From: Schistosoma mansoni
Taxonomy: Eukaryota > Platyhelminthes > Trematoda > Strigeidida > Schistosomatidae
Length of the DNA stretch: 64,000 bases
Assembly: GCF_000237925.1 (NCBI RefSeq)
Contig: NC_031502.1
Location: 49,143,283-49,207,282, forward strand
Reading direction: 5' to 3'
The notes below the pieces were generated by a model. The model searched no databases. It saw only the letters and a list, made by a program, of their open reading frames with translations, and had not been told where the DNA came from. Positions 45,304 through 57,640 of the stretch are shown one piece after another. Position 1 is the first letter of the stretch, and each line of letters begins with the position of its first letter. A program made the translations under genes and the position numbers.

Positions 45304-48252
45304 CTATACGTATAAATGGAGTAATATGATGATATTATCATAAAATATAAATTCAAAGTAAAACTTAAAGGAGAATATATTATTCAAAAGAAAATCACTG
45401 AAGCCTCCTTAAAATGTCAGTGAAAGAAATAGGGTATCATTTATAAATGTAAATATATATTACATAAGAGAAGAATATGGTTTGAACATTGATGAAAGTA
45501 AGTTTATAGGTCTTAAAATGGATAATTGTTGTCGATGAAGAACAACACTTCCACAATATTGGTTTAACATTCTTTGTGTACTTTATGTAAATTTTCAAAA
45601 TGATAAATATAACTAATAAAAGAATAATAAGTTTAGCGGTATAAGGTGGATTCGTTTATTTGGTGAACTCACATCAGCTGATTACGACTTAGAAACAATA
45701 GTAATAATTATTTATAATCAGTCTATATAGTTAACTTTATTAATCGGAATTAGTAGAATAACGACAGCAGTTATACAACAACTGAATAGAGGGGCCTTGT
45801 TGTAATATGATAAATTCGAAGTTGTTTAAGTGCTGATTATTTTAAACTATTTTAAAATATCAAAATTATATTCATTATTGAATAAGTGACGACTAAACGG
45901 ATTGTTAAAAATACGCTGACCTTTCAATCTCGATGTTTGTCGAATAGGCTCTGAGATGCCAATAAGAAACCCCCTTCTGTTTTTACAATGTAAATACCTC
46001 GGCGCAAACATTTACACTGGTAAATACAGTTGAAGTTAACATGACGTAGGGATTTGTTCGCTAAAGCAAAACTAGTTTAGCCGTCGGAAACATCCTATTC
46101 AGCACGATTATTATGAGAAAATGGTTATTACTTAGTTACACATACATTGTTTGAATTTAAATAAACGGTGAGGCAAAATATAATAATCATTTAACAAGAT
46201 TCAATATTATTAGTGTTTTGAGATTATTGTGGCGCTATCAGGACAGAGAGACCAATAAAAGTTTAAATTTTATTACGAGCTAGCTCTAGTAATGTATTAG
46301 AGAACTCAGAAGAAGCAACACTACTGCAAGACATTCACACTGCCTATACTACTTTTTGTAAGAGAAAATAAATTATCATACAAGTGATACATAATGAATG
46401 CATATGTTTTTACAGCAATAAATAAAAATCTACAGGAAAATCTAGGAGAGGCTTTTTGAAGATTAAATGTATGTAGTTCTGATAATCTTAATCTTCTTAT
46501 TACACTATCTAAATGTGTAGAGTTTCTGTGTAAATCAAATTCATAATAGGCTTTAGCTTAAAACTTCTAAAATTGATTTTTACGATGATTATCCTACAAT
46601 AACCAATATTAGAGCCGAAGGTAATATTAAAAGCCATTAAACTCAGTAGAATTCTATTTTAATAGAAATTCTTAACTCCTTCATAATTGAATCAGTTTAT
46701 TAATAATAGTTAAAGTCAAACACTCACTAACTATTCTTTCTCGTCAGCTATTTAGCAAAATGCTTCATCACAATTGATTTACTGTAACTAAATAATAAGT
46801 CTGTTTATCACTATTATCCCTGTTAACGGAAATTAATAAACAAACGCGTTCTTATCTGAATCAGACATTTTGAATACATGAGATAACATGGACCTGATAT
46901 AAGATTATCATTATGGAGTCTATTGGAAAAATATGTTCTGTTTACAAGTATAAACTTGTGAGTTATTGGATTTATTTGAAAGACCTTATATAGAAAAACG
47001 TGCCTCAAAAATCAAGGTATGTACATGGAAACATGTGTTTAAATGGCCTTAAAAAATGAAAACAAACACGGATTTCTTGATGAAGTTTCATCAAACATGT
47101 CAATATGAAAATGTCATGTGTTATGAAATGCACATAGTTATTAAAAACTCGACGGTGAACATTTTTTTATTGTGCGTTGTCTGTTTTGTAGTAAAAGGTT
47201 TACGAACGGTTCACAGAAAATTGAAAATGATTGACATTTAAGTAAACGATATTTCAGCAGTGTAATCGGAGTAACAGCGGGACTCATATATAATGCTCAA
47301 GAAGGCTGATCAACTTACTGTTGCACATCGATAATTTTCTCATGAAATGTTTGTTAAATCTACGAAGTGTACTTTTGGCAGTGATTTTGTAAGATTAATC
47401 TGTCGTTTATCTTTAACTCGTTTTATTTTAGCTTCTACCACTGAAAAGCTATATGCATAGTTTTTAGTTGGTGTCATATACTTTACTTATCAAATCTTTA
47501 CCTGATAACAAGAAGTTATCATCAAAATTTTATTTAAAAAATAAAGATTAGGTAGGCTATACAAAAGTTAATTACTTATTCTGACAACAGGTTACGTTGA
47601 TGATCAAACGGAAATATCCTTGAAACTTTACTGATTTTAAGTGTTATAGGAGATAACTGACAATTTATCGTTGAAAATTTTGCCCCAAAATGTCTTATCA
47701 TATTATTACAACGAGATGAAATTGACAAGATGTATTTCAAACAAGATAAAAAATACATAATGGAAACTGCTCTTATTTTTAAAATTATAAAAATGACTAA
47801 GAAACATGGTTTATTAGGCAGTTATTGAAAGGCTTTCAGGGGGCATAAACCTATGTCACATTTTCGTTAAACCAAATTTCAAGTTAATGTAAAGCAATTA
47901 AGGTAGTTTCAAGTTACAACTGATGTTACGGATATAAAATGAGTTAGAACTCATCATAGTTTGTATAAATATCTGACTTCAAGAGGAAATTAATTTATAT
48001 TCATAAGATATCATACAATAAACCATAAAAACAATTATTAATCTATAGACTATTCACAATTTGGTCGATTATTTGAGTGGTCTTATCATTTATCAAATTT
48101 GATAAAACCTAAATTTTCTTTAAAACCATGATAATGAAAGGACAAGTGAAACTTAATATTACAAACTTCAAGAATTTAGTTATCATTACCAAGTTTTGAT
48201 TTGATAATTTTGAATAAATTGAGCATTGGGTAGTTTGTTATAAATAAAAATG
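45304..48252. other. AT-rich DNA, probable 5' intron of the LITAF-like gene
   Basis: No exon is recognised. An ATG followed by an in-phase GTAAGT donor near 47309-47320 (minus) is one candidate first exon. Otherwise nothing is seen. Confidence 0.35.
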
Positions 48253-48545
48253 ATATATTTGTAATATCCCAATGAGTAGAAAAAATAGATTTTCTGACGT
48301 TTCGTGACTCAGTGTNNNNNNNNNNNNNNNNNNNNNNNNNNNNNNNNNNNNNNNNNNNNNNNNNNNNNNNNNNNNNNNNNNNNNNNNNNNNNNNNNNNNN
48401 NNNNNNNNNNNNNNNNNNNNNNNNNNNNNNNNNNNNNNNNNNNNNNNNNNNNNNNNNNNNNNNNNNNNNNNNNNNNNNNNNNNNNNNNNNNNNNNNNNNN
48501 NNNNNNNNNNNNNNNTTTCTACTCATTGGGATATTACAAATATAT
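48253..48545. repeat. Foldback element containing an assembly gap
   Basis: The 30-bp arms 48253-48282 and 48516-48545 are exact reverse complements. They are the same family as 36733-36813, but here a gap replaces the centre. Confidence 0.7.
48316..48515. other. Assembly gap, exactly 200 N
   Basis: Fixed-length run of N inside a foldback repeat; the true length is unknown. Confidence 0.99.
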
Positions 48546-50489
48546 TAGTTTATTTAAAACTTAAAGAATGTTCATACATATAACTTTGTTTAAATTTATG
48601 TGCAAATAGAAAATTTCTTCTGGAAAACAAAAATTCTTCACTGTATGAATTTAAATCGTAAATTACAATAAATATTTTACAACAAGGGTGTTATATGCCT
48701 TAGTGCTTCCACCCTTCTTCAGGTTCTTTGTAATTTTTTGATAAATCACTTGCCACTGGTTTTCAAAAGAATCAGCACATTCATTAATTAAATAATAAAA
48801 ACACAGGGCTACCTAATATTTATTAGATATAATAGTTTTTAAATTGAATGAAAGGAACTACGTTAATTTTATATCCGTAGAACTGAGTACGAGGGCAGTT
48901 GCGACAAAATAATTATAAGGAATAAGACCAAATTATATCACTCTGTAAAGCTAAATTAAGTATTTTAGGCTTATAAGTATTATATATTTTTTTAAATTAA
49001 CACTGAGTAAATAATGTTTGCGGCATCCGTAACTTTACACCTAAGTAACTTCTTCCTTCTAGTAAAGAATGAAACATTATCAATGTTTATCAGAATGACA
49101 ATAACCATTTTAACGATGACCATCACAAAAATTCAGTAAACGGACCAAATATGCAGCGGTAAATAAACCTTTAGATAATTTGAAACTCGTTATTCAGAAA
49201 AAAGAAGTCAGTTTTATTTAATTTACATACATTTTAGTCTTTAGAATAGTACACTGGTTGTTTACACAAACATAACAATTCATCTATTGGTTAGTTTATT
49301 AATAACTTCATAATTCTGAAGATAATTTAAAATTTTACATAGAATATTCAAAATCAAAGAGGATTATGCCGAAAGGTCATTTTCGATTACTTCTTGATCA
49401 GTCTCTACAGTTATGAAAGCGAAATTATTATTATTATTGTGTTGCAATAGACGAAGCATTAAAATTCAAATACTACAGATTACTAATAAAACAACGTCAT
49501 TGTTAGTGATGAAAAAAATTATAGATAAAGAGTAAAAAGAAATTAAGTTTTGACCAAGGTGATGTAACATATAAATGGTAATTTTAGATTTGTAACTGTA
49601 GAGCCTGACGAAGAATTTATCAAAAACGACCGTTCGCCCTATATACTCTTTGTATGTAAAACCTTAAGGCGTAAATTATCATATTTAATTTTAACTTTTA
49701 ATACAGTGAATAATATGTTCGATGCATTTCAACATTTGTAAGTTAGTTAACACCAATGATATTTAAAAGAAAGTTGCAATAGAGTTCGTCATAATGAAAT
49801 AAAATTTGATCGAATACGCCATATTTTATATTAATTCGATGGAAAAACAATCATATTTGGTAATGGTTAGAAAGAACGCAATGTGAAATTAATAATCAAG
49901 TATATTGGAACAAGAGTAAATACGACTTCAGCGCCTGCAATATTTTTGCGTAGCAGTGACTATTATCTCTCACCATAAGTGAAAATGATCTACTCAAGAA
50001 GAAAAGAGGAATTTTTCACCTACTCACATAATACAAACAAATAATCAATTACTTTACTGGTTTATATCAAAATCTAAGTACTTTGCGCTTTATACAAACA
50101 ATGTATCAAAGTAGAAAATACTAAACTAAACATCATATATTGTAAACTTTTGTATTGTATTCTTGTTGTAGATTTAGTAAAATACAAAGCAGACAAACGT
50201 GCATCAATTGGTTATACTGTTAAAGAATTTTGAAATTCAGTTGACGATTATTATTTTTGTTTTATTTCATTACATAGGTTAAATACAGGTTAAACGTGGA
50301 TAAACTCTAAGTATGAGAAAGTAATTAGTTCAGTTATCCAATTTTTAAAGCTTGTAAAAGAGTATGATTAATCAGTCATACAGTCTAATGTAAATCAAAG
50401 TTAACAGATGTTGATAGATGTTAAATGAAATTTATGACTTTTAACGTGAGAAATTAGGTGTTTTTTCTCTAATAAATTAATAAGTCACT
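48546..50489. other. AT-rich intergenic DNA
   Basis: No gene, RNA or clear repeat end is recognised. Confidence 0.4.
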
Positions 50490-50760
50490 GATAATGTGGT
50501 GTGTGCTACTGATGTAGATAGATATAAGTAGCATATATCATCGATCGAAGAGAAAGTAACAAGAATAGAGATTGATTGGTGTGAAAACGGAAAAACAAAA
50601 ACAAAGTCTGAGACAATTAATGAATATTCTACAATTGAAGTATTACTATATGATACTCAGATTTTACTGAGAAATTCTGTAATTTCGTATTCAAATACAT
50701 TTGATTGTATCCACTGCTGTTCTCATTTATTACAATAATATTGGTTAATCAAAAATAGAA
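50490..50760 (+). repeat. Dispersed 270-bp repeat, copy 1 (plus)
   Basis: Begins near TGTGGTGTGTGCTACT, contains CTGAGACAATTAATGAA and ends near TTCTCATTTATTACAATA. Four more copies lie at 54.6 (minus), 57.4 (plus), 59.9 (minus) and 61.6 kb (minus). No coding frame, class unknown. Confidence 0.75.
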
Positions 50761-51969
50761 TCCTAAATACATGTTAATTACAATAATTTGAAATATAAAA
50801 TTTATAAGGTACTCAACTGTACTATAAATCTTCGTTGTTTTCAAAATTTACCTTTTTATTTTTGACTGTTAAAACTACCCTATTAGTGTATCGAATTTCG
50901 AAACAAAAAAAAAGATTATTTCAAGTTATAATAGTTTTTTTTTCTTTGAAAAAAAATTGACATGATATTGTGAAAACTATTTTAAGTTGAAGAAATAGTG
51001 TAACATTGATTTGAAAATCACAATTTTATTTCGTTTGTGATTATTTTTGGCATGTTTTGTGAAATAACAATATTGATTTCGATGATCATATTGTTGGGAT
51101 GATCCTGAAAATTTCTCGCAATAGACATGACAAGCTCAGGAAACATTAGGAAGCATTTTATTGAATCAGCGTTTGATTAGAAGTTTTGCTAGAAATATCG
51201 TGAAAATGTAGACGTTCTGATTAGCTCATAACTGCACTGCTACTATGTTTAGTAGTATTCTAGAATTTTCATGAAAACCCAAGGACTTCTAAAATACTAT
51301 AACAAACCCTATATTTTCTGTACATAAATGAACTTTTGCAGTAAAGTGCTTTTCGCATACTTTGCGCCTTTTCTCTCGTGTTCAAGTCTCTGTGTAGTAC
51401 TAGCTTGCGAGTTACAAGACTAGCTTAGGATCCGAATATAGCGTTCAATCAGCAAGACTTATCACATATAAAACTGTATAACTTACGGAAGGGAACCATA
51501 GTTATCGTAGACTCAAAAAAGTAAGAAATGCTAATGACAATTTAATGTGATAATAATCATATTCACTAAAGTAAAAGAACTGTCTACACAATTCAATAGG
51601 AAAATAATCAAAAACGTTAACTAATAATTTTGATTAAAATACACATATGACGATAAAGAAATAATGGTCATTCAGTTTCTTTAATTTCCCTGGTTGAAAG
51701 ATGATTACGTTTTAGGATTTTTTGGGACTTTTATGCTTTTCCTGTTCAAATGAAAATGAAATAAAGTTCATAGGTTTCAAAGTTTTAATTTACCATGTCA
51801 ACAACTCAAACTGGATTTGCATAGTTATGTTTACTGATAAGCCTTTAAAATATAGATACAATATGACGAGGTTAGTGATATAAAATGAAAAGATAGAAAA
51901 AAACTAAAAAGGTCTCTAGAATTTTGGTTACATCGATAATTTAATGGGAACTACTAATGTAATATTGGC
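50761..51969. other. AT-rich DNA with a candidate micro-exon
   Basis: Bases 51487-51499 on the minus strand read ATGGTTCCCTTCC followed by GTAAGT. Spliced to 45303 this would give MVPFQ then TPIVHQ in phase. It is only one of several such options. Confidence 0.2.
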
Positions 51970-51972
51970 ATT

Positions 51973-52117
51973 AATTGTTTGAATCTTCCCATTGACTTTT
52001 AGGACTGCAATTGATCAGTCTCTAATTGGCATATGTGCATACTGTGCGTATCGCCTCGATATAGTCTTAATTCACAGGCATTATAAGCAAAGATGAGATG
52101 GAAGATTCAAACAAGCA
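51973..52117 (+). repeat. MITE-like repeat with short inverted ends
   Basis: Left end TGTTTGAATCTTCCCAT (from 51977) and right end ATGGAAGATTCAAACA (about 52099-52114) are inverted. The body matches 43083-43206. About 140 bp, non-coding. Confidence 0.65.
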
Positions 52118-52159
52118 TTACCAAGTGAATTCAAACTTCACCCCATTGCACAAGCAAGT

Positions 52160-52325
52160 GGCTATCAGGGCTCAGTAGCTGAGTGGATAACGCGATGACG
52201 TTTGAAGCGAAACGTACTGGGTTCGAGTCCCAGAGTGAACATCAACTCTGAGATGCAGGTACATCCAGCTGACGAATCCCAAATAGGACGAAATGCGCGT
52301 CCTGGATCCCACTGCTAGCCAATGT
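52160..52325 (+). mobile_element. tRNA-derived SINE with hammerhead
   Basis: A-box TAGCTGAGTGG at 52176-52186 and B-box GGTTCGAGTCC at 52220-52230 form a Pol III type promoter. A hammerhead follows at 52263-52307. It is of the same kind as the 17.8-kb element but another subfamily. It is not a functional tRNA gene: the flanking acceptor stem is missing. Confidence 0.8.
52263..52307 (+). ncRNA. Hammerhead ribozyme, one stem II change
   Basis: Stem I ATCCAG (52263-52268) pairs with CTGGAT (52302-52307). The core CTGACGA is at 52269-52275, but the next base is A instead of G, which loses the first stem II pair. GAAA is at 52290-52293, stem III is TGC/GCG, and the GTC cleavage triplet is at 52299-52301. 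Confidence 0.75.
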
Positions 52326-53508
52326 CCAACTTTGCTTATGTAATACTTGAAAATTAGATTTTAAATTTTTATTTCAGTGATACTATTTAGAAAAGTAATT
52401 ATATAAAAGAATACTAATTAGATTTTAAGTCTGTGAAACATTATTATCACTGAAAGTATTCAAATTACAGTTTAATGTTCTGTCTGCTTCATTTTCATTT
52501 GTCAATGAGTTAGCTAGTCGTGATTTTAAAATGAAAATTACAGGCTTTCACGATGATATCTGCCTGAATTAACAATTTGACATGAAGCATCGAATTAAAT
52601 TCTATTCGTCATTGACACAGAATAGATCTTACGAATTTTGAGTTTAAAATGTTTACTTTTTGTGTTGGTTATTATTTATGAACAAGCGTACTCATGTATG
52701 AACTACAGTAAGTCAAAATTCAAGTCTCAAACGAAAGAAGTAAATCTAGGATTAGTATAAAACATTAGAACAATCAAAATGACTCATGAGTACAAGTCAC
52801 TACAAAACTGTTGGATCCATTTCATAAATAAGGTGAAATTTCTAACACTTATGACTTCATTATTAAACTTTACTTCCACTATTAAATTATGCACTTTGAT
52901 GCTTTAATCACAAAATATTTTGTAGCTAATATCACGATTAACTTTTTATGGACAAGCATTGCAACCTAGGGGCTGATGTCCAGCTGTTTTGTCTTAATGA
53001 GATACTCCTCGGAGTTTTAACCTGTACAACCTCAACAGGGATCAAACCAAATATCATCAGATCTTGGTATTAGAACCCGACCTTTCTGAAATTGGGTAAT
53101 TCACAATTCTAATATTTTATGTATACGACCTGACGTTTTCATGATTCATGCCAGCTTATTACAGAAGAGTTTATCCATCTTTGTTTTAGATTATCCTAGA
53201 TACACCTGTTTAGATCCATTCAGAATTACAGGTATGTAATATTTTACATGAAAGATTTTATTTTGCATGAAAATTCATATCATTTATGTCAGAAGCAAAT
53301 ACTTTAGCCAGATAGTAAGATAAAGTTGTTCAGAATATCAAGAGAAAATCTTCACAAATTGATTGAATGAAATAGAGATCCAATAATGAAACTATAAAAT
53401 TTATAGACATAACTTCCTGTATGTTTATGAATAGTTAACTGACCTTATAAACAACAATAACAACAATAGTAATCATTGTGATGATTATAATTTTATTATC
53501 ATATAGTT
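52326..53508. other. AT-rich intergenic DNA
   Basis: No gene. A worn B-box-like word lies near 53076 on the minus strand (GGGTTCTAATACC), without a matching A-box. Confidence 0.35.
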
Positions 53509-53562
53509 GAAATCATGAGTCAATTGAAGTTAGATCGCCATAGAAAACCTAGAAGCACAAAA
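53509..53562 (-). mobile_element. Fragment of the hammerhead SINE end
   Basis: 54 bp match the last part of the 17.8-kb SINE in reverse orientation, including most of the terminal inverted repeat and the CCTAGAAGC/GCTTCCAGG segment. It has no promoter or ribozyme. Confidence 0.75.
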
Positions 53563-54559
53563 CCCCCTTCTTATAATTTTATTATTATATAAACAAGAAA
53601 AATGACTTGTAATTTGCAAATTATTTCAACTTGTTTAGTAAATAATAAATAGATATATGCTTGAATAAGTATGATTTGAGGTGATCAATTCACATGAATA
53701 AGTCAATAAAATATAAATGTGAGTTCTTAAATCTTCATTTATTGGTTTATATCTGTAAATGATTTTTGTTTCCTTTTCTTTTTTTTTTTGTTTTTTAAAC
53801 AGGTGACCATGTTTTAAAATTAGTTCACTATCATGAATACACCTGTATGTATAAATGAATGATTTATATTCGCTTGTCTGTAATAGTAATAATAATAATA
53901 ATATTAAATTTTATTGTAAATGTATTGACTAGTTAACACTTTGGTTTTTTAAAAAAAATAATTCACATACAAAAGGGGGGTAATCTAATCAATTTTTTTT
54001 CAAGGGTAATTTATATTGTCTTCATGAACTTTGAAAATGTTTCCGGGAGAAATTATAATTTGATTTTTCTTTTTTTTAATTTATTATACAATCAGTTAAT
54101 TCTACCTGGTTTTAAAAGTACACAATTATACTTTAAAAAATATTAGGTCATTTTCTAAATTTCAAAAGTGTTATAAGTTTAAGACATAGTTGATCTGAAT
54201 CATATGTGATATAATTGCGTAATAAACATGTTGAAAAATTTGATTACATATTTATTTTTCAAGGTAATTTATAAGAAAATTAAAGACGATCAAATAAATT
54301 AAAGGTCAACGAATCTGACGAAACGACATACTAGGGAGAGAGAAACAAATAGCTTAATATAGAAAGGATAAGAAGTTGTTATCCGGCACCAAAATCTGTT
54401 ATTAATGGCCGGAGTAGATTCCAAGCAAGAATGAATTATTTTTTCAAATACATAGGAGGCTTAAATTTCCTGATGATCAGAGCTTGCATTAACATAAGAT
54501 TAAGCTAATATAGACTTTTTCACAAAGTGTAGTGAACGAGGACACCAGTAGTAACAATC
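53563..54559. other. AT-rich DNA with poly-T runs
   Basis: Contains homopolymer T/A runs and a short TAA microsatellite near 53886. No gene. Confidence 0.4.
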
Positions 54560-54810
54560 AAGCGTATTTTAATACGACATTACAGAATATCTCGTTAAAA
54601 TCTGAGAACTATACAGTAATACTTCAATTGTAGAATATCTATTGATTGTCTCAGACTTTGTTGTTGTTTCATCGTTTGAACGCCAATCAATCTTTGTTTT
54701 TGTTCTTTTCTCTTCGATCTTATTAATCTTCTGCCGCCTGGCATTCTACTTTTGATTGCTGACACATACTACTTATATCTGTCGACATCAATAGCACACA
54801 TCACAAAAGT
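54560..54810 (-). repeat. Dispersed 270-bp repeat, copy 2 (minus)
   Basis: Reverse complement of the 50.5-kb copy (ATTGATTGTCTCAGACTTTG, TACTACTTATATCTGTCGAC). Confidence 0.75.
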
Positions 54811-55734
54811 ACGTCGAAAAAATTTTGAAAATTCAGTTAGTGTTGATTGATGAAGAGCACTCGATATTCAAACTTTGTCTACTTTAGTTTGAGTAGTTAA
54901 TCATACCATTAATCCTCAAAAATAAGATGTTGTTCAAGGTTGAATACTAGAAATTGTATCTCGTAACCGAGTTTCACTACTTAATTATTCTTATTTGATA
55001 ATAAAGAATTATGTTTTGTCAGAAGACATCAACATATGTATATTTTTCCGATAACTTCATTTATCATTTATTATCATCATAGAAATCAAAGAGAAGTAAA
55101 ACTGTTTTCATTTTTCTGCGAAAAAAACTTACTCAGTTAATTTACAAAAATGCCTCAGGTGTATTCAAATAGGTTTTCATAATTACATTCACAACTCTTA
55201 AAGTATTATGCATAGTATCATACTAGAACTGACCTGTTATGTAACATCATACAGTGATGGTTTGAGAAGCTGAACACTGGTTGTTGGCCTATAATTTGAT
55301 CATGCGTAATCTTTCGCAGTAAAATGACAAGTGTCTCCATATTGTGAGAGATGAAATTAAGGGTGAATTTTGAAGATTATTTACGAGAAGAGCTGTCTTC
55401 TGAGTCATGATAGCACGAAATCAATCACCAATCAAAAACTTAATTTACTATGGGCAACAAAAGAGATGCATACATTTTAAATGTCCTTATTTATATTTCC
55501 AATCCCATCTTACTGAGAAAAAAAATTGACTGTTTCAAAGACAACAAGCATTTTTCGTACAAAATATTAGTAGGTAAAGTATATTTGAATATATGAAGTA
55601 ATTAAACTCAGTACAAAACGTTTACATCGTCCACAAAATGAAGAAATCACAATTTGTGACCTCAATACTCTGATTTGCAAATTAAATCCCAACAAGTTTT
55701 GAATTTTAATTGAGATTATGAGACAATCAATAAT
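54811..55734. other. AT-rich intergenic DNA
   Basis: Nothing recognised. Confidence 0.4.
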
Positions 55735-55975
55735 AGACTTTCGTTGAAGACCTGGAAGTACTGGACAGTCGATTTGTCCCAGTGCACATCTACGATCCCG
55801 TACATGGGACTCGAACCCAGAACCTTCGGTCTCGCGCTCGAGCGTTCGAACTCTAGACCACTGAGTCAGCTTCATGGATGCGTATTACTGGGGAGTCCCA
55901 TACAAGGACGAAACGGTAATCCAGTGTCTCCAGGTTTTCAGTGGAGTCCTAAAATTAACCGGTTCATGATCTCCA
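55735..55975. mobile_element. Head-to-head hammerhead SINE pair
   Basis: The left part is a minus-strand tRNA-derived SINE: B-box as GGACTCGAACC at 55807-55817, A-box side at 55858-55868, and a damaged ribozyme region at 55740-55795. The right part (55871-55975) is a plus-strand SINE tail with CTGGGGAG (55888-55895) and GACGAAACGG (55908-55917). The plus hammerhead has G for the core A and a mismatched stem I, so it is probably inactive. Confidence 0.65.
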
Positions 55976-56239
55976 ATAAAGCTCAACAATCTTCACAACC
56001 CTATACAGATAAGTTTTGGAATGTTGGTTCGACTTTGATGATTTCAGAAATATGAATTGCATTATTGGATAAAGCTTATTCTAACCGCTTTTGTTCCGTT
56101 CTATTTCTGGGTCAGGTTATATATAAGTAAAATATCCTAAACTATAATACTGTAGTTCTAACGATTAGTTAATCAACAAAACAATAACCGAATAATAAGT
56201 TATAATGATCTTGTAAATGGATACAAATCTTTGTCGTCA

Positions 56240-56740
56240 TTATTTTTTAAAGGTTTATTTTGACTAATAGCTGGTTTACTATGGTGTTAAACTTGAACGA
56301 GTATAAGTATCCACAGTAATAAAACGAAACATTGTCCTGTTTGTACGTCTTAGACTCTAAATAAAGCGTAAAAGTATTCCGTAATTCTAATTCTATTAAG
56401 TTGGTAAATTCCCATTTTCTATTAAGGAATTTAAAAAAAATTAATTCAATGCGATTGGAAAAGTGAAGTAACGAAAGATTTATGTAGTTTGGAAGCAGAT
56501 CCCAACGATAAGCTAACATATTTAACTGGAATTACCAATGATGGTCTTCGTCTGTCTAATAGTTTTGAGCCATCTGCTTTCGGAAATATCCTGTTGGTTA
56601 TTCCAGCGGAATTGAGACAGAATTTTCGTTTGGATAAAAAATATATAACTTATCCTTAGCAACACATGTGTTTTGTAAAGATCAAAGTTGATAACACTGA
56701 GAAAGTAACTAATTAAAATAAAGTACATCGACAACCCGAA
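56240..56740. other. Coding-like pocket, unidentified
   Basis: On the plus strand an open stretch without an ATG (about 56437-56659) ends with FEPSAFGNILLVIPAELRQN, which has protein-like composition. On the minus strand two adjoining frames (56247-56519 and 56522-56734) are also open. No domain is recognised; it may be a decayed element or exon. Confidence 0.25.
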
Positions 56741-57354
56741 ACACCAACAATTTACTTGATTATGTTAAAGAAAACAAAATTGAAGACAACAATAACAATC
56801 ACAGTAGGTGATGTTTACATTAGAATGTAGTTTTACAAAAACTAATTCTTTGATGCAAAATTTAATTTAATTTCACTGAGTATAGAGATAGAAAGCTATC
56901 TATTTACTGGTAAGATAATTATTCCTTCTCTATAATTCATGCAAAAATCGATTTAAGTGACATAGAACTCATTTGATTAATTATAGACATAATGGTTAAT
57001 TAGTAAAGTTTCCATTCACTGAGACTAATAGAGCTCATCCTTGAAATGGATTGTATTTACTGTTTTCGTTAGTTAACATTGTTAATTTTTTGAAGGATCA
57101 AATCCAAAAAGTGCTTTTTCTAGTACTATAATTAGATTTATGTTATTTTTCAGTAACTAACATTAAATAAAGTGTCATTCAAAAACGGTATTATTATTTG
57201 TTTCATATAATTTGAAGAAATTTTTAGACTAAGTAAGCATTTTACACACATTAACTTATTTGCTAATTACAGTTTTGTGCGCACATCTTCAACTCACAAT
57301 TTTTGCAGGTTGATGATTAATAGTAATATTACTCAAATCTGACTAAATCTTATT

Positions 57355-57640
57355 AGATGATAGTGTGGTGTGGGCTACTTACATAGACATAAGTAATGTA
57401 TATCGTGAATCAGGAATGGAATATCTGACAGCAGAAGGTTGAGAAGGTCGAGGAAGAAAGGATATCAACAGAAAGCCATTGGTGTGGAAGTCCAGGAACC
57501 ATAAAGCCTGAGACAATTAATGAACATTTTCCAAATGAAGTATTAGAGTATGGTTTTTCTATTTTATCAAGCAGCTTTGTAATTAGTGCTAAATACATAA
57601 TCGGTTGTCATCAGCTGTGTTCTCATTAACTACAATAGGC
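57355..57640 (+). repeat. Dispersed 270-bp repeat, copy 3 (plus)
   Basis: Shares TGGTGTGGGCTACTTACATA-type start and CTGAGACAATTAATGAACAT with the 50.5-kb copy. More diverged in the middle. Confidence 0.7.

Noticed and set aside
52170-52245. A tRNA gene
   Set aside because: Same reason: tRNA-derived SINE head with no closed acceptor stem.
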